From Pseudomonas oryzihabitans (lineage in GTDB: Bacteria > Pseudomonadota > Gammaproteobacteria > Pseudomonadales > Pseudomonadaceae): DNA of 64,000 nucleotides. Shown here piece after piece: positions 33,628 to 46,168 of this stretch (the first letter of the stretch is position 1; every line of letters starts with the position of its first letter). Position numbers and translations under genes: made by a program. Below the pieces are notes generated by a model. That model was given only the letters and a program-made list of their open reading frames with translations. It made no database searches and was not told the DNA's origin. Where the stretch lies: the NCBI RefSeq assembly GCF_007665395.1, contig NZ_VDND01000003.1:1-64000 (forward strand), written 5' to 3'.

Positions 33628-36600
33628 ATGAACGCTCGTGGTCGCCGCTATTCCCTGTTGCCACTGCAACTGCTCGCCCTGGCCTTCAGCGCCCAGGCCG
33701 CCACCAACTTTCCCACCCAGACGCCGCTCTTCGTCAACAGCGCGGTGCCGCCGCTGAACATGCTGGTGGTGGAGCGTGACCACAAGCTCTATGCCCCGGC
33801 CTACAACGACGCGGCGGATCTGGACGGCGACGGGGTGCTGGACATCTACTACAAGCCGGCGGTCATCGACTACACGGGCTATTTCGATTCCGGTAAATGC
33901 TACAGCTACGATACGGCCAACGGCTATTTCGTCCCCCAGGAGGCGGGTACGGCGATTGCCGGCACCCCCACGACCGGTACCCCGAAGAAGTGCGGGACCG
34001 GTAACAGCGATGCCCCCTGGAGCGGTGATTTCCTCAACTACCTGACAACCTCGCGGATGGATGCCCTGCGCAAGGTGCTCTATGGCGGCTATCGCTCGAC
34101 CGATACCGCGACCAGCACCGTACTGGCGCGCGGCAACGTACCGGCCGATGCGCACTCCTGGGGCAAGGAGTACAACCGTGGGAACGGCTACAACATTTCC
34201 GACTACGCGCCCATCAGCACGCCAGGCAGCGCCAGCACCTACGTGCTGTTTGCCAACACCACCTACAACAATCAACCGAGCCTGAGGGTCATCCCCAGTA
34301 CCACCGACACGCGGATCTGGGGCTGGGTGTCACGCGAGTCGGTCCAGGGGCAGAACACCGCCACCACCACTTCCTTCTCGGATGTGAGCCTGACGCCGAC
34401 CAGTCCGTCGGGAACCCTGACCAGCACGTCCGGCCGCAACGTCTACAGCTTCAATGTCCGTGTCCAGGCCTGCGTCAGTGGACTGCTGGAGAGCAACTGC
34501 AAGGCCTATCCCAATGGCCAGTACAAGCCGACCGGGCTGCTGCACGACTATGGCGAAGGCAACCAGATGTACTTCGGGCTGTTGACCGGCACCTACAATA
34601 ACAACCTGCAAGGGGGCGCCCTGCGCAAGGCCATCAGCTCCTTCGCCAACGAGGTGGATGCCAATACCGGGATCTTCGGTGTCGCCAGCACCTCCGGCAA
34701 CACCACGACCTACACCAAGCAGGGCATCATCGCCACGCTCGACGGCATCCAGTATTACCAGGACGGCGCCTGCTCGGGCTGGGGAACGCCCGGCAACGAC
34801 CTGGCCAATGGCAAGTGCTACAACTACGGCAATCCGCTGGCGGAGATGTCCTACGAGGTGTTGCGCTACTTTAGCGGTGCCACCACCCCTACCTCCGGCT
34901 ATGCCTCGGGTTCGGTGGACAGCAGCCTGGGCCTGCCGGCGGTGACCAGCTGGAGCAATCCCTACAGCACCTATCCTTCGTGCTCCAAGCCCTTCCAGAC
35001 GTTGCTCAGCGATGTGAATCCGAGCTACGACTCGGATCTGCCGGACAGTGCCTTCACGGCGACGTCGGTCCCTGCCGGTATCAGGGATCCCAATGATTTC
35101 AGCGCCCGCACCCTGGGCCAGACCATCTGGGACAACGAGCTGGGTGGCAGCCGCAGCATCAACATCGGCGAGGTGGCGGGCAGCACCACCGACTACGCGC
35201 CCACGGCCAAGCCGACGAGCAGTTTCGGCCTGTTCCGCGGCCTGCCCGACGAACCGACCCGGCAGGGCAGCTACAACCTCGCCAGCGTTGCCTACTACGG
35301 TAACAAGACCGCCCTGACCACCAGTGGCCAGCGGCTGAAGACCTTCGCCGTCGCCCTGTCCTCGACCCAGCCACGCATCCAGATGACCACCAGCCGGGGT
35401 ACCCTGACCCTGGTACCCTTCGGCAAGGTGACCAGCCAGGGCTCCAGCTACCAGGCCACGGAGCAGATCACCGGCTTCTACGTCGATACCATGGCCAATC
35501 TCAGTGGCATGACGGTGGATAGCACCAAGAACAACGGTCGGCCGCTGATCAGCTTCCGCGTGGTCTACGACGACGCCGCCCAGGGTGGCGACTACGATAT
35601 GGACGCCATCGTCCTCTACACCCTGGCGGCCAATGCCGACGGTACCGTCACGGTCACCAGCGACACCCAGTATTCGGTGTCGGGCAACGACTCCCACATG
35701 GGCTACACCATGTCGGGCACCAATGCCGATGGCATCTACCTGGAGGTGACTGGCGGCGGCACGTCGTCCACCAGCGGCAACCAGCATAATCCCCTGGATA
35801 CGCCACCCGGCAGATTGCCGGGCGCCTGCGTGAGCAATGCCAATGCCTGCCCGGCGTTGCCCGGCCGCAAGAGCAACAGCGTGGTGGTGAATGGCGGTTC
35901 TTCCACCACGCGCACCTTCACCCCGTCGTCCAGCTCCTTGGTCACCAACCTGCAGAACCCGCTGTGGTATGCGGCCAAGTGGGGCGGCTTCAACTATTCC
36001 AGCAGCAGCCCCTTGCCGGTCGCCGGTGACTGGGACTCCAACAAGTCCGGCACCCCGGACAACTACTTCCTGGTCACCAACGCCTCGACCCTCAAGACTC
36101 AGTTGTCCAATGCCTTCAACCAGATCCTGCAGAGCAATAACTCGGTATCGGCCCCGGCGGTACTGCCCTACCAGAGCACCAGCAGCGGTACGGCCACGCG
36201 CTACGACACCTACACCACCAGCATGAATGCCAGCTATTGGAGCGGCGACCTGACCAAGAGCACCATCGAGGTCACCTCGAGCAGCTCTGGCACGGCCACC
36301 AAGACCACTACCCAGGCATGGAAGGCCAGCGCCCAACTGCCCGGCTGGGGCTCGCGCGTCATCAAGATGGCCGCAGTTCCCGGCACTGGCAGCGGGTTAC
36401 AGGATTTCACCTATGCCGCGCTTGCCAGGCGCACCTATGGCGGCACCAGCCTGCAGTCCAATCTGGATACCAACAAGGTCAACTTCCTCAAGGGCGACAA
36501 CAGCCTGGCGACCTCCACCTACCGCCAGCGGTCGAGTCCGCTGGGCGATATCATCAACTCCGCCCCGGCGTTGGCCAACGGTGCTCAGTATCTCACCAGT

Positions 36601-38088
36601 GCGGCCAATGCCCTGGAAAGCGGCGGTGACTATGGCACCTTCAAGACCAACCAGGCCGCCGAGGCGCCGATGGTCTACGTGGGGGCCAACGACGGCATGC
36701 TGCACGGCTTCAATGCCACCACCGGGCAGGAGGCCTTCGCCTTCGTGCCCACGGCGGTGATCCCCAACCTCTACCTGCTGGCCAAGTCGAACTACAACAA
36801 CGCGACCGCTTCGCAGCACACCTATTACGTGGATGGTTCGCCGGTCATCGCCGATGCCTATTTCGGCAGCGCCTGGCACAAGGTGCTCATCGGTACCCTG
36901 CGTGGTGGTGGTCGTTCGATCTTCGCCCTCGACATCACCGATCCAGACGCCATCAAGCTGCTCTGGGAGTTCAGCGGTGCGGCGAGTAACGCGGGTGGCA
37001 ACAGCCAGACCGAGCCGACCCTGGGCTATAGCTTCGGTACGCCCCTGGTCTCACGCTTGCACACCGGCCAATGGGCAGTGCTGGCCGGCAATGGCTACAA
37101 CGGCAATGGCGGGACGGCATCGCTGCTGGTCCTCGACATCGCCACTGGCAGGCTGCTCAAGAAGCTGGACGCCGAAACCGCCACCCAGAGCAACGGGCTG
37201 TTCAATCTCAAGGTGCTGGACGTCAACTCCGACGGTATCGCCGACTACGTCTACGGCGGTGATCTGAAGGGCAACCTCTGGCGCTTCGATCTGCTGAACA
37301 ATGGTGATCTCACCGCCACCGCGACGGTCGACAACTTCACCGTCGCCTTCGGTGGTAAGCCGCTGTACACGGCGCGGAGCAGCGATACCAATGGCGTAAT
37401 CCAGCCCATCACGGCGCCGCCGTCGGTGGTCAAGCATCCATCCGGTACCGGCTTCATCGTGATGTTCGGCACCGGTAGCTACTTCGCCACCGAGGACAAG
37501 ACGTCGACGGACCTGCAGAGCGTCTATGGCATCTGGGACAAGAACGTCTCGACCGCTTCGACGCCCAATACCGTCGCGAGCATCACCGCGCTCAAGCGCA
37601 GCAATCTGCAACGCCAGACCATCACCAGCGAGAGCACCGTGAGCGGCAAGAGCGCGCGGGTGCTGAGCAACACGGCAGTGAACTGGACGACGGTCAGCGG
37701 CTGGTATCTCGATCTGCAGAGCAATAACCAGGCACTGGGCGAGCGTGTGGTGGATCCGATGACCGCCAGTGGCCAGACGCTGGTGTTCAACACCCTGACG
37801 CCCAATGCCGACGTCTGTTCTTCGGGTGTTACCGGCTGGGCCTATGCGGTGGATCCGGCATCCGGAGGTCGCACCAGCTTCAATGTCTTCGACCTGAATG
37901 GCGATGGCGTGGTCAACAGTCTGGACAGCCTGAATGGTACCGTCGTATCGGGTTTCGGCACGATCGCAGGGGGTACTACCCTGTCCAGCAATCAGTTGAT
38001 CACCACGGACGGTATCTCGACTACCGTTAACAAGGGTGGCCAGACGTCCGGACGCCAGACCTGGCGGGTGATACCGCAACCGCAATGA
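33628..38088 (+). CDS. pilY1: PilY1, calcium-binding pilus tip adhesin
   Basis: 1486 residues, longer than the about 1160-residue P. aeruginosa protein. Signal peptide to about residue 24 (..LALAFSAQA). The C-terminal half is the PilC/PilY1 beta-propeller with a DxNxDGxxD calcium loop at Asp1198-Asp1206 followed by [14 protein letters not shown]. Similar loops occur near the N-terminus (DLDGDGVLD, from Asp64) and near the C-terminus (DLNGDGVVN, from Asp1422). I see no clear von Willebrand A MIDAS motif. It should promote pilus extension and surface attachment. CCGGAGAC ribosome site. Confidence 0.93.
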   Translation: MNARGRRYSLLPLQLLALAFSAQAATNFPTQTPLFVNSAVPPLNMLVVERDHKLYAPAYNDAADLDGDGVLDIYYKPAVIDYTGYFDSGKCYSYDTANGYFVPQEAGTAIAGTPTTGTPKKCGTGNSDAPWSGDFLNYLTTSRMDALRKVLYGGYRSTDTATSTVLARGNVPADAHSWGKEYNRGNGYNISDYAPISTPGSASTYVLFANTTYNNQPSLRVIPSTTDTRIWGWVSRESVQGQNTATTTSFSDVSLTPTSPSGTLTSTSGRNVYSFNVRVQACVSGLLESNCKAYPNGQYKPTGLLHDYGEGNQMYFGLLTGTYNNNLQGGALRKAISSFANEVDANTGIFGVASTSGNTTTYTKQGIIATLDGIQYYQDGACSGWGTPGNDLANGKCYNYGNPLAEMSYEVLRYFSGATTPTSGYASGSVDSSLGLPAVTSWSNPYSTYPSCSKPFQTLLSDVNPSYDSDLPDSAFTATSVPAGIRDPNDFSARTLGQTIWDNELGGSRSINIGEVAGSTTDYAPTAKPTSSFGLFRGLPDEPTRQGSYNLASVAYYGNKTALTTSGQRLKTFAVALSSTQPRIQMTTSRGTLTLVPFGKVTSQGSSYQATEQITGFYVDTMANLSGMTVDSTKNNGRPLISFRVVYDDAAQGGDYDMDAIVLYTLAANADGTVTVTSDTQYSVSGNDSHMGYTMSGTNADGIYLEVTGGGTSSTSGNQHNPLDTPPGRLPGACVSNANACPALPGRKSNSVVVNGGSSTTRTFTPSSSSLVTNLQNPLWYAAKWGGFNYSSSSPLPVAGDWDSNKSGTPDNYFLVTNASTLKTQLSNAFNQILQSNNSVSAPAVLPYQSTSSGTATRYDTYTTSMNASYWSGDLTKSTIEVTSSSSGTATKTTTQAWKASAQLPGWGSRVIKMAAVPGTGSGLQDFTYAALARRTYGGTSLQSNLDTNKVNFLKGDNSLATSTYRQRSSPLGDIINSAPALANGAQYLTSAANALESGGDYGTFKTNQAAEAPMVYVGANDGMLHGFNATTGQEAFAFVPTAVIPNLYLLAKSNYNNATASQHTYYVDGSPVIADAYFGSAWHKVLIGTLRGGGRSIFALDITDPDAIKLLWEFSGAASNAGGNSQTEPTLGYSFGTPLVSRLHTGQWAVLAGNGYNGNGGTASLLVLDIATGRLLKKLDAETATQSNGLFNLKVLDVNSDGIADYVYGGDLKGNLWRFDLLNNGDLTATATVDNFTVAFGGKPLYTARSSDTNGVIQPITAPPSVVKHPSGTGFIVMFGTGSYFATEDKTSTDLQSVYGIWDKNVSTASTPNTVASITALKRSNLQRQTITSESTVSGKSARVLSNTAVNWTTVSGWYLDLQSNNQALGERVVDPMTASGQTLVFNTLTPNADVCSSGVTGWAYAVDPASGGRTSFNVFDLNGDGVVNSLDSLNGTVVSGFGTIAGGTTLSSNQLITTDGISTTVNKGGQTSGRQTWRVIPQPQ

Positions 38089-38107
38089 GTGGGGAGACCA
38101 CAGCAGC

Positions 38108-38548
38108 ATGACCAGTACGCGAGGCTTCACCCTGATCGAGGTGATGATCACCGTCGCCATCGTCGGTATCCTGGCCGCCATCGCCTATCCGAGCTACCAG
38201 CAGTACGTGCTGCGTAGCCATCGCTCGGAGGGCATGGCGCTGCTCAGCGAGGCGGCTGCGCGCATGGAGCGCTACTACGCGCAGAACAGCACCTATGCCA
38301 CGGCGACGCCGAACCGGCTGGGCCTGACCAGCACGGCCAACGCCACCACGGTCAATTCGGCGAATGGCTACTACGCCCTGAGCCTGGGAACGCCAACCGC
38401 TACCACGTACAGCCTGAGCGTGGCACCCCAAAACGCCCAGAGAAACGACACCTGCGGGACGCTGACGCTGGATTCCACTGGCCTGCGCGGTGCGGCGGGC
38501 CAGACTGCGACCACGAACGCGGCCACCGTCAGCAACTGCTGGCGCTAA
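38108..38548 (+). CDS. pilE: Type IV minor pilin PilE
   Basis: 146 residues. MTSTRG leader then [28 protein letters not shown], a perfect class III prepilin helix, with [21 protein letters not shown] of the PilE family and two C-terminal cysteines for a D-loop. It is last in the operon, 19 bases after pilY1. Its final four bases overlap the convergent DUF6502 gene. Confidence 0.92.
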   Translation: MTSTRGFTLIEVMITVAIVGILAAIAYPSYQQYVLRSHRSEGMALLSEAAARMERYYAQNSTYATATPNRLGLTSTANATTVNSANGYYALSLGTPTATTYSLSVAPQNAQRNDTCGTLTLDSTGLRGAAGQTATTNAATVSNCWR

Positions 38549-39384
38549 TCCTCCCGCCCCTGTACCAGCCCCGCATCCCGCGCCTGCTCGACGCGGCAGC
38601 CGCCGAAGCCCAGCGTCACCCGCTGGGTGGCGTCGGGCCGGCCGGCGTCCTGGGCTTCGTGCTCGACGACCAGGCGGTTGAGGCGGTTGAGCAGGTGCAT
38701 GGATTCATCGTAGGCGGCGTGATAGAGCCTGAGCGCGGATTCCTCGGTCAGGTCGTGGCCGTAGACCACATGAAAGGTGAAGTCGGGCGCCGCGCGATCC
38801 TGTAGATACAGACGCTCGAAGCCGGCCAGCAGATCGCCGGTGAAGTGGGCCAGTAGCCGACCGGCGCCTTCCTGGCTCTCCGTACCGCGCAGCAGCGAAC
38901 GGGGCGTGAGTACCACGCGGTCCTCCTCGTCGAGCCGGGCATAGCCCTTGCGCAGCCATTCGTCCAGTACGGTACGGGCGCGGACGTCGCTGCCGACGCT
39001 GGCGACCAGAGCATCGAAGCTCTGCTCGCCGCCGAGTCGCTGGGTGCGCGGCAGGGGGCGCAGGTTGCCATCGGCGTCGAGCAGGTCCAGCCGGGACGTC
39101 CAGGCGCTGAGTACCTGCCATTCCAGGCTAGGCGTGCTTGGCGAAGGCTCTGGGCTGGCTTCGCGCAGGGCGCGGACTTCGCGGCGTGGCAGGCCGGTCA
39201 GCACCGAGATGCGGCTATCCGAATTCGGTTTGTCGCGCAGCGGTTCGAAGTCGCGTGCCACCTCGAAGTAGGTCTGGCGCAACAGCCGGTCGAAGGTCTG
39301 GTAGGTCACTCCAGAGGCGATGGCGATACGCACCAGCCGACGGATCAGGCTGCGCAGGAGCAAAGGGACCTTGGTGGAAAGCAT
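38545..39384 (-). CDS. DUF6502-like protein
   Basis: About 279 residues, soluble. The N-terminal part ([31 protein letters not shown]) looks like a winged-helix segment; [20 protein letters not shown] follows, as in the DUF6502 family, then a C-terminal helical part with [19 protein letters not shown]. Possibly a DNA-binding regulator; function not established. Start uncertain: ATG 39384 or ATG 39414 (10 residues longer); neither has a strong ribosome site. Convergent with pilE. Confidence 0.75.
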   Translation of the reverse strand: MLSTKVPLLLRSLIRRLVRIAIASGVTYQTFDRLLRQTYFEVARDFEPLRDKPNSDSRISVLTGLPRREVRALREASPEPSPSTPSLEWQVLSAWTSRLDLLDADGNLRPLPRTQRLGGEQSFDALVASVGSDVRARTVLDEWLRKGYARLDEEDRVVLTPRSLLRGTESQEGAGRLLAHFTGDLLAGFERLYLQDRAAPDFTFHVVYGHDLTEESALRLYHAAYDESMHLLNRLNRLVVEHEAQDAGRPDATQRVTLGFGGCRVEQARDAGLVQGRED

Positions 39385-39512
39385 GCAGGAAGGACTCGAC
39401 ACGACAGACGCCATGCCATCTTCGCGGGAGCCCGGGGGCGCCGTCAAACCCGCGCGCGCCCAAGCGGGCGGACGGCAGGCCGGGCCACCGTCCGCAGGAG
39501 CCGGCGAAGCCC

Positions 39513-39656
39513 CTAGCCTGGGGTACCCGACTCGGTCGCGCCGGCGACGTCCGGATCGTCCGGAAATTCTTCCGGCTCCATGTCGGCGTAGGGCAATTCC
39601 TCGGGCGGCGGGGTATTGCTGGGGTTGTCGTAGGTCTTCGGGTCGGTGTCGCTCAT
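39513..39656 (-). CDS. Short acidic protein of 47 residues
   Basis: ATG 39656 to TAG 39513-39515. The product begins MSDTDPKTYDNPSNTPPPEE and is rich in Asp, Glu and Pro, with no membrane segment. A GAGGAGCG ribosome site lies about 8 bases upstream, and third positions of codons are mostly G/C, both signs of a real gene. It looks intrinsically disordered. I do not recognise a function. Confidence 0.65.
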   Translation of the reverse strand: MSDTDPKTYDNPSNTPPPEELPYADMEPEEFPDDPDVAGATESGTPG

Positions 39657-39842
39657 GGTTGCGCTCCTCAGGTGGGTAGGGATATCGAACCCGTCTGGGT
39701 GGGGCCGTTCCCACTCGGCTACCGACGGTGGCGGGGCCTGTACCTTGCGTCGGCGGCGCCGTGCCCGGCCGAACGCCCTTAGCGCGATAGCTGTCTACTG
39801 GCGGACCGTCTCGCCCGAACGACGGCGCCCGAGGATTCCGTG

Positions 39843-40943
39843 ATGACCACACCTACCGCTGTCCACCCGCTGCCGTTCCAGCCCGCCTTCGAACGGGTGG
39901 CGGACGACGAAGCCGAGACCGTCCGCGAGATGGTCGAGGCGATGAGATCCATCGCCGAAACCACCTATGCCAACGGCGGCCACGCCATCCGCAGTGTCCA
40001 TGCCAAGAGCCACGGCCTGCTCACCGGTCGGGTGACGGTGCTGGACGGCCTGCCGCCGGCCTATGCCCAGGGCGTCTTCGCCACCCCAGCCAGCTACGCG
40101 GCGGTGCTGAGGTTCTCGACCAATCCGGGGGACATCCTGCCCGACAGCGTCTCCACCCCGCGGGGCCTGGCGCTCAAGCTGATCGACGTGCCCGGGGCGC
40201 GGCTGCCCCGTAGCGAAGGCCAGGTGACCCAGGATTTCGTCATGCAGAACGCCCCGGCCTTCACCGCGCCGGATCCCAAGACCTTTCTCAAGACGCTCAA
40301 GCTGCTGGCCAAGACCACCGACCGCGGCGAAGGCCTGAAGAAGGTGGCCTCGGCGGTGCTGCGCGGCACCGAGAAGGTGGTGGAGGCCTTTGGTGGCGAG
40401 AGTCCGACGCTGAAGAGCCTGGGTGGGCACCCGGAAACCCATATCCTCGGCGAGACCTTCTACACCATGGTGCCCTTTCTCTATGGTCCCTATTTCGCCA
40501 AGCTCAGCGTGGTGCCGGTGGCGCCCGAGCTGACCGCCCTGACCGATGCCCCGGTCGAGGTCAATGGCAAGCCCGACGGCCTGCGCGAGGCGGTCAATGG
40601 CCACTTCGCCCAGCAGGGCGGCGTCTGGGAGATTCGCGTGCAACTGGGTGTCGACATCGAGCAGACCCCCATCGAGGACGCCTCGGTGGTCTGGCCGGAG
40701 GAGCTGACGCCCTTCGTGACCGTGGCCCGGCTGGAGGTCCAGCCGCAGCCGGCCTGGAACGAGGCCCGCTCGCGCGAGGTGGATGACCGCATGGTGTTCA
40801 GCCCCTGGCATGGCCTGGCGGCGCATCGGCCGCTGGGCGGCATCATGAGATCGCGGCAACCGGCCTACGAGATGTCGTCGCAGTTTCGCAGCGAGCGCAA
40901 CGGCTGCCCATTGCACCATCCCCGTGGACCGGTGGAACTCTGA
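39843..40943 (+). CDS. Catalase-family heme protein (y4iL/SrpA-like)
   Basis: 366 residues. RSVHAKSHGLLTG carries the distal His, and LRFSTNPGDILPDSVSTPRGLALKL is the catalase-fold signature. It is smaller than true catalases (about 480 residues) and matches the minimal catalase-related group, which often has peroxidase rather than strong catalase activity. ATG 39843 has GAGG upstream; a GTG three bases earlier is possible. It ends 7 bases before the convergent GST gene. Confidence 0.85.
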   Translation: MTTPTAVHPLPFQPAFERVADDEAETVREMVEAMRSIAETTYANGGHAIRSVHAKSHGLLTGRVTVLDGLPPAYAQGVFATPASYAAVLRFSTNPGDILPDSVSTPRGLALKLIDVPGARLPRSEGQVTQDFVMQNAPAFTAPDPKTFLKTLKLLAKTTDRGEGLKKVASAVLRGTEKVVEAFGGESPTLKSLGGHPETHILGETFYTMVPFLYGPYFAKLSVVPVAPELTALTDAPVEVNGKPDGLREAVNGHFAQQGGVWEIRVQLGVDIEQTPIEDASVVWPEELTPFVTVARLEVQPQPAWNEARSREVDDRMVFSPWHGLAAHRPLGGIMRSRQPAYEMSSQFRSERNGCPLHHPRGPVEL

Positions 40944-40950
40944 TCGCGGC

Positions 40951-41583
40951 TCAATTGAGGGTGGCGAGCTCGGCGTCGTCCAGCTCGCGGGCGCGGATGG
41001 CCGCCGGCCGGGCCACCAGGCCGGCGACGTAGCGCTCGAAGTGCGGTCGCTTGTCAATGGTGCCGAAGGCCATGCCCCAGGCCAGGTGGGCGCCGACATA
41101 GACGTCCGCCGCGGTGAAGCGGTCGTCCACCAGGTATTCACCCGGTGCCAGCGCGGCGTCGAGGGTGTCGAGCACCTCGGCGAGGCTGCCGTAGCCTACC
41201 GCGCCACGCTTCTGTGGATCCTCGGGCAGGGTGACGCCCAGGGCCTGGTTGGTGGTCGCCGCTTCCAGCGGGCCGGCGGCGAAGAACAGCCAGCGGTAGT
41301 AGCTGCCACGGGCCGGGTCGTTGAGGGCCGGGGCGAGACCGGCTGCGGGAAAGGCGTCCGCGAGATAGGCGCAGATGGCCGCCGTTTCCGTCACCAGCGC
41401 GGCGCCATGACGCAATGCCGGTACCTTGCCCATGGGATTGATCGCCCGGTAGGCCGCCGATTTCATCGCCGGCCCGTAGTCGATCCGCTGTACCTCGTAG
41501 GGCTGGCCGAGCTCCTCCAGCAACCAGCGCACGATGCGTCCGCGCGACATGGGGTGGGTATAGAGCACGGGCCGGTCGAACAT
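40951..41583 (-). CDS. Glutathione S-transferase family protein
   Basis: 210 residues. N-terminal thioredoxin-like domain: YTHPMSRGRIVRWLLEELG, INPMGKVPALRHG, LVTETAAICAYLAD; alpha-helical C-terminal domain with DRFTAADVYVG. Ser in the SRG turn is the probable glutathione-activating residue. ATG 41583 starts the domain. Confidence 0.9.
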   Translation of the reverse strand: MFDRPVLYTHPMSRGRIVRWLLEELGQPYEVQRIDYGPAMKSAAYRAINPMGKVPALRHGAALVTETAAICAYLADAFPAAGLAPALNDPARGSYYRWLFFAAGPLEAATTNQALGVTLPEDPQKRGAVGYGSLAEVLDTLDAALAPGEYLVDDRFTAADVYVGAHLAWGMAFGTIDKRPHFERYVAGLVARPAAIRARELDDAELATLN

Positions 41584-41710
41584 GGAGAAACTTCCTTGGG
41601 TTGTCGTACCCCCTAGCATAGGTAGGCGCTGGTTCAGCGTCCACGTACAAGAGAAAAGGTGCCCTTCTGCTAGACTGGTAAACCTTTACGAGCCGTTTCA
41701 CAGGACTTCC

Positions 41711-43084
<1,374 letters not shown>

Positions 43085-43093
43085 GCGGACAGG

Positions 43094-43900
43094 ACGTAGG
43101 TTGGGTTGAGCGCAGCGAAGCCCAACATTGCCCCAGGCCTGGCTCCCGCTGTAGGGCTTCGACGATGGAGCCGTCTCAACCCAACCTACGGGGCTGGGAC
43201 TTCGTTGCGCGGCGCGCCCTCACCCCAACCCTCTCCCTGGGGGAGAGGGGCTATCAGCGCGGACAGGACGTAGGTTGGATTGGGCGCAGCGAAGCCCAAC
43301 GGTGCCCAAAGTCGCACCCGGGGCCGTTGGGCTTCGACGATGGAGCTGTCTCAACCCAACCTACGCGCAAGGCATCGCCGCTTTCGTCGCGTCGTAGCGT
43401 GGAAAACGGCGGAGCCTTTTTCACTAGACTTGGTCGCGAGGCGCGCCCTCACCCCAACCCTCTCCCAGGGGGAGAGGGGGCTATCAGTGCGGACAGGACG
43501 TAGGTTGGGTTGAGCGCAGCGAAGCCCAACATTGCCCCAGGCCTGGCTCCCGCTGTTGGGCTTCGACGATGGAGCCGTCTCAACCCAACCTACGGGGCTG
43601 GGACTTCGTCACGAGGCACGCCCTCACCCCGACCCTCTCCCAGGGGGAGAGGGGGCTATCAGTGCGGACAGGACGTAGGTTGGGTTGAGCGCAGCGAAGC
43701 CCAACGGTACCCAGAATCGTACCCTGGGCCGTTGGGCTTCGACGATGGAGCTGTCTCAGCCCCACCTACGCGCAAGGCATCGCCGCTGTCGTGGCGCCGT
43801 AGCGTGGAAAACGGCGGAGCCTTTTCCACTAGACTTCGTTGCAGGCGTGCCCTCACCCCAACCCTCTCTCTGGGAGAGAGGGGCCATCCGAGCAGGTGTT
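43094..43900. repeat. Higher-order repeat array of modules A and B
   Basis: Module B units start near 43096, 43270, 43500 and 43676, each with a GTAGGTTGG(G/A)TT left arm and TCAACCCAACCTACG right arm (the last reads TCAGCCCCACCTACG). Each is followed by module A (CCCTCACCCC..CCCTCTCCC..). Units 1 and 3 resemble each other, as do 2 and 4, so a composite of about 404 bases (43096 to 43500) is duplicated. The even units also contain GTAGCGTGGAAAACGGCGGA. No gene is credible here. Confidence 0.85.
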
Positions 43901-43954
43901 CGTCTTCATAGGCCTTCGATGGGCGACCGCATCGGCGGACCGCCAAGGCCACGA

Positions 43955-44827
43955 TCAAACCTCGATTCCCATCCGCCGTCTGGCCCGGTGCGAAGAACTG
44001 TCGCGCACCGCCCAGCGCAGCACGGTCGCGGTCGTGCCGATACCGGTACGGATCACCCGCCGACGCAGCGGACCCTGGTGGAAACCCAGTTCCGTGCTGG
44101 CCCAGTCGGGCAGCAGGTCGATACCGGCGCTCATCATCAGTTTGCCGAACGGCTTGGCCAGGGTGCTGGGTGCAGGGGCCTGCAGCAGCACCCGGCAGAC
44201 CTCGCGGCTGCGCTCGTCACACACCAGTTCCGGGCGGATCGCCTGGTAGTAGGCGGCGACCTCCGTGCGTGAGCGGGGGACATCGATGGCGCCCAGGCGC
44301 TCGGCCACCAGGGCGATCTCGGCGTAGTAGCGATCCTGTTCGGCACCCGGCAACTGGGGATCGAAATAGCGCAGATAGGCCGCCAGGAAATGGCTGACCT
44401 CGGCCACATGGACCCAGGTCAGTAGCGCCGGGTCTTCGGCGCTGTAGGGACGGCCGTCGGCGGCCTGGCCCCTGATGTGCCTGTGGATGGCCTTGACCCG
44501 GGCGATGAGCCGCTCGGCGTCGCCACGGCTGCCGAAGGTGGTGGCGGCGATGAACTGACCGGTACGCCGCAGGCGGCCGAGCATGTCTTCGCGAAAGGTC
44601 GAGTGGTCCCAGACGCCGGCCAGGGCCAGTGGGTGCAGTGTCTGCATGAGCAGGGCGGCGATGCCGCCGACCAGCATGCAGGTGAAGTCGCTGTGGATGC
44701 GCCAGGGCACGCTGCCCGGTCCGAACAGCCCGGGATCGCCTGGCGGCTGCTCGTAGTCGACTTCGCCCAGCGCCAGCCCGGTGAGGCTCATCGCCTGCCG
44801 CTCGATGTGGCTCCGGATCGCCTCCAT
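43955..44827 (-). CDS. MpaB-family oxygenase-like protein (DUF2236)
   Basis: 290 residues, soluble. SVPWRIHSDFTCMLVGGIAALLMQTLHPLALAGVWDHS and DPALLTWVHVAEVSHFLAAYLRYF match the MpaB/DUF2236 family, which includes heme proteins related to latex clearing protein Lcp. Conserved His residues in LHPLA and WVH may bind heme. Substrate unknown. It lies 3 bases after the Nudix gene on the same strand, so probably cotranscribed. Confidence 0.85.
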   Translation of the reverse strand: MEAIRSHIERQAMSLTGLALGEVDYEQPPGDPGLFGPGSVPWRIHSDFTCMLVGGIAALLMQTLHPLALAGVWDHSTFREDMLGRLRRTGQFIAATTFGSRGDAERLIARVKAIHRHIRGQAADGRPYSAEDPALLTWVHVAEVSHFLAAYLRYFDPQLPGAEQDRYYAEIALVAERLGAIDVPRSRTEVAAYYQAIRPELVCDERSREVCRVLLQAPAPSTLAKPFGKLMMSAGIDLLPDWASTELGFHQGPLRRRVIRTGIGTTATVLRWAVRDSSSHRARRRMGIEV

Positions 44828-44830
44828 GGC

Positions 44831-45418
44831 CTAGCGCGGCAGCACATAGAGGGCGGCGTACTGCAGCAGCATGATGGTCTTGCCGTCCACCAGCCGACCG
44901 TCCCGCGCCATGGCCAGGGCCTCGTCGAAGGGCAGTTCCAGCAATTCGATGTCCTCGCCTTCCTCGTGCAGGCCGCCACCCTCGGCGATGCGCTGGTCGG
45001 CGCGGTATTCACCGGCGAAGAAGTGCAGCAGCTCGGTCACCGAGCCAGGGCTCATGAAGGCGTCGAACAGGTGCTGGACATTGTCCAGGCGGTAACCGGT
45101 CTCTTCCTCCACCTCGGCCTTGATGCGCGCCTCGGGCGCCGCCTTGTCCAGCAGCCCGGCGGGGGTTTCCACCAGCAGGCCGTCGTCCAGGCCGTTGCCC
45201 AGGGTGGGCAGGCGGAACTGGCGGATCAGCAGCACGGTGCGTCGCTCGCGGTCGTACAGCAGGATGGTGGCGCCGTTGCCGCGGTCGTAGGTCTCCCGGG
45301 TCTGGCGTTGCCAGCTGCCGTCGCGGCGCAGGTAGTCGAAGGTGGTCTTCTTCAGCAGGCCCCAGTCAGCGGAAAGGGTCTCGACCTGCTGGATACGGAA
45401 GCGGGGAGTATCGGGCAT
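44831..45418 (-). CDS. nudK: NudK-like Nudix hydrolase (GDP-mannose/ADP-ribose type)
   Basis: 195 residues. Nudix box AGLLDKAAPEARIKAEVEEETGY, with the GLLD start typical of E. coli NudK, and FAGEYRADQRIAEGGGLHEEGEDIELLELP downstream as in that family. It hydrolyses nucleotide sugars such as GDP-mannose or ADP-ribose. It is first of a two-gene unit with the MpaB-like gene. ATG 45418. Confidence 0.88.
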   Translation of the reverse strand: MPDTPRFRIQQVETLSADWGLLKKTTFDYLRRDGSWQRQTRETYDRGNGATILLYDRERRTVLLIRQFRLPTLGNGLDDGLLVETPAGLLDKAAPEARIKAEVEEETGYRLDNVQHLFDAFMSPGSVTELLHFFAGEYRADQRIAEGGGLHEEGEDIELLELPFDEALAMARDGRLVDGKTIMLLQYAALYVLPR

Positions 45419-45520
45419 GGGACTCGTCTTGGCGGAAGGCGTCGGGCCACGGTAGCAGAAGTCGCGCCTCCGTGAGGCGCGGACCGCCGCCGCCGGGTCC
45501 GCCCAGCCGCCAGGACGACG

Positions 45521-46168
45521 TTAGAACCAGCGGTCGTTCTTCTTCCGGCCGCGGGTCATGGACGGCAGGATCAGGCCGGCCAGCAGGCCCGCGCCGGCGA
45601 TGCTGCCGCCGTAGACCATGTACTGCATCAGCGCCTGCTTGTTCTCGTTGCCGAGCTTGGCCTGGGTGCTGCGCAGGTCCGACTGGGCCTGGGTGAGCTG
45701 GGCGTCGAGGTCCTTGCGACGGCTTTCCAGCTCGTCGATCTGCTTTTTGCGCGAGTCCAGGGTCTCTTGCATGCCCTGGACACGATTCTTCCAGCTGTCG
45801 TCGATGGTCTTGAGCTGGCCGCTCAGCTCGGCCACCTGCTGTTCCAGCTGCGGCAGGCGCTCGGCCTGGCCCGGCTTGGCCTGCAGGTCGCTGCTGGGAA
45901 TCCAGACGGTGCTGCCACCTTCGCCGCGCACCTGGCTGTAGTCGCCCTGGGTGCTGATCAGCTCGACCTTCTGCCCGGACTTGAGGGTGCCGACGATACG
46001 GTAGCCATCGGTGGGACCGCTGCGGACGTAGGTGGTCAGGCTGTCGCTGACCCAGCGCGTGGTGTTTTCCTGGGCGGTCGCGGTGCCGGCGAAGGAGGCG
46101 AGGGACGCGGCCAGGCAGAGGCCGAGATGCGGAAGGCGGGACAGCAGGCGAGATGGGGACATGGGCAT
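45521..46168 (-). CDS. Membrane-anchored SH3-domain protein (TIGR04211 type)
   Basis: 215 residues. Signal peptide (to ..GTATAQ, about residue 33), bacterial SH3 domain (about 38-95, WVSDSLTTYVRSGPTDGYRIVGTLKSG), a coiled coil (about 105-180), one C-terminal membrane helix and a basic tail RGRKKNDRWF. This order matches the YgiM/TIGR04211 family of envelope proteins. ATG 46168 begins the signal. Confidence 0.88.
   Translation of the reverse strand: MPMSPSRLLSRLPHLGLCLAASLASFAGTATAQENTTRWVSDSLTTYVRSGPTDGYRIVGTLKSGQKVELISTQGDYSQVRGEGGSTVWIPSSDLQAKPGQAERLPQLEQQVAELSGQLKTIDDSWKNRVQGMQETLDSRKKQIDELESRRKDLDAQLTQAQSDLRSTQAKLGNENKQALMQYMVYGGSIAGAGLLAGLILPSMTRGRKKNDRWF

Noticed and set aside
34330..36336. 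668-residue minus-strand open frame inside pilY1
   Set aside because: Antisense shadow of a clear PilY1 gene; composition follows the complementary codons and no family is recognisable.
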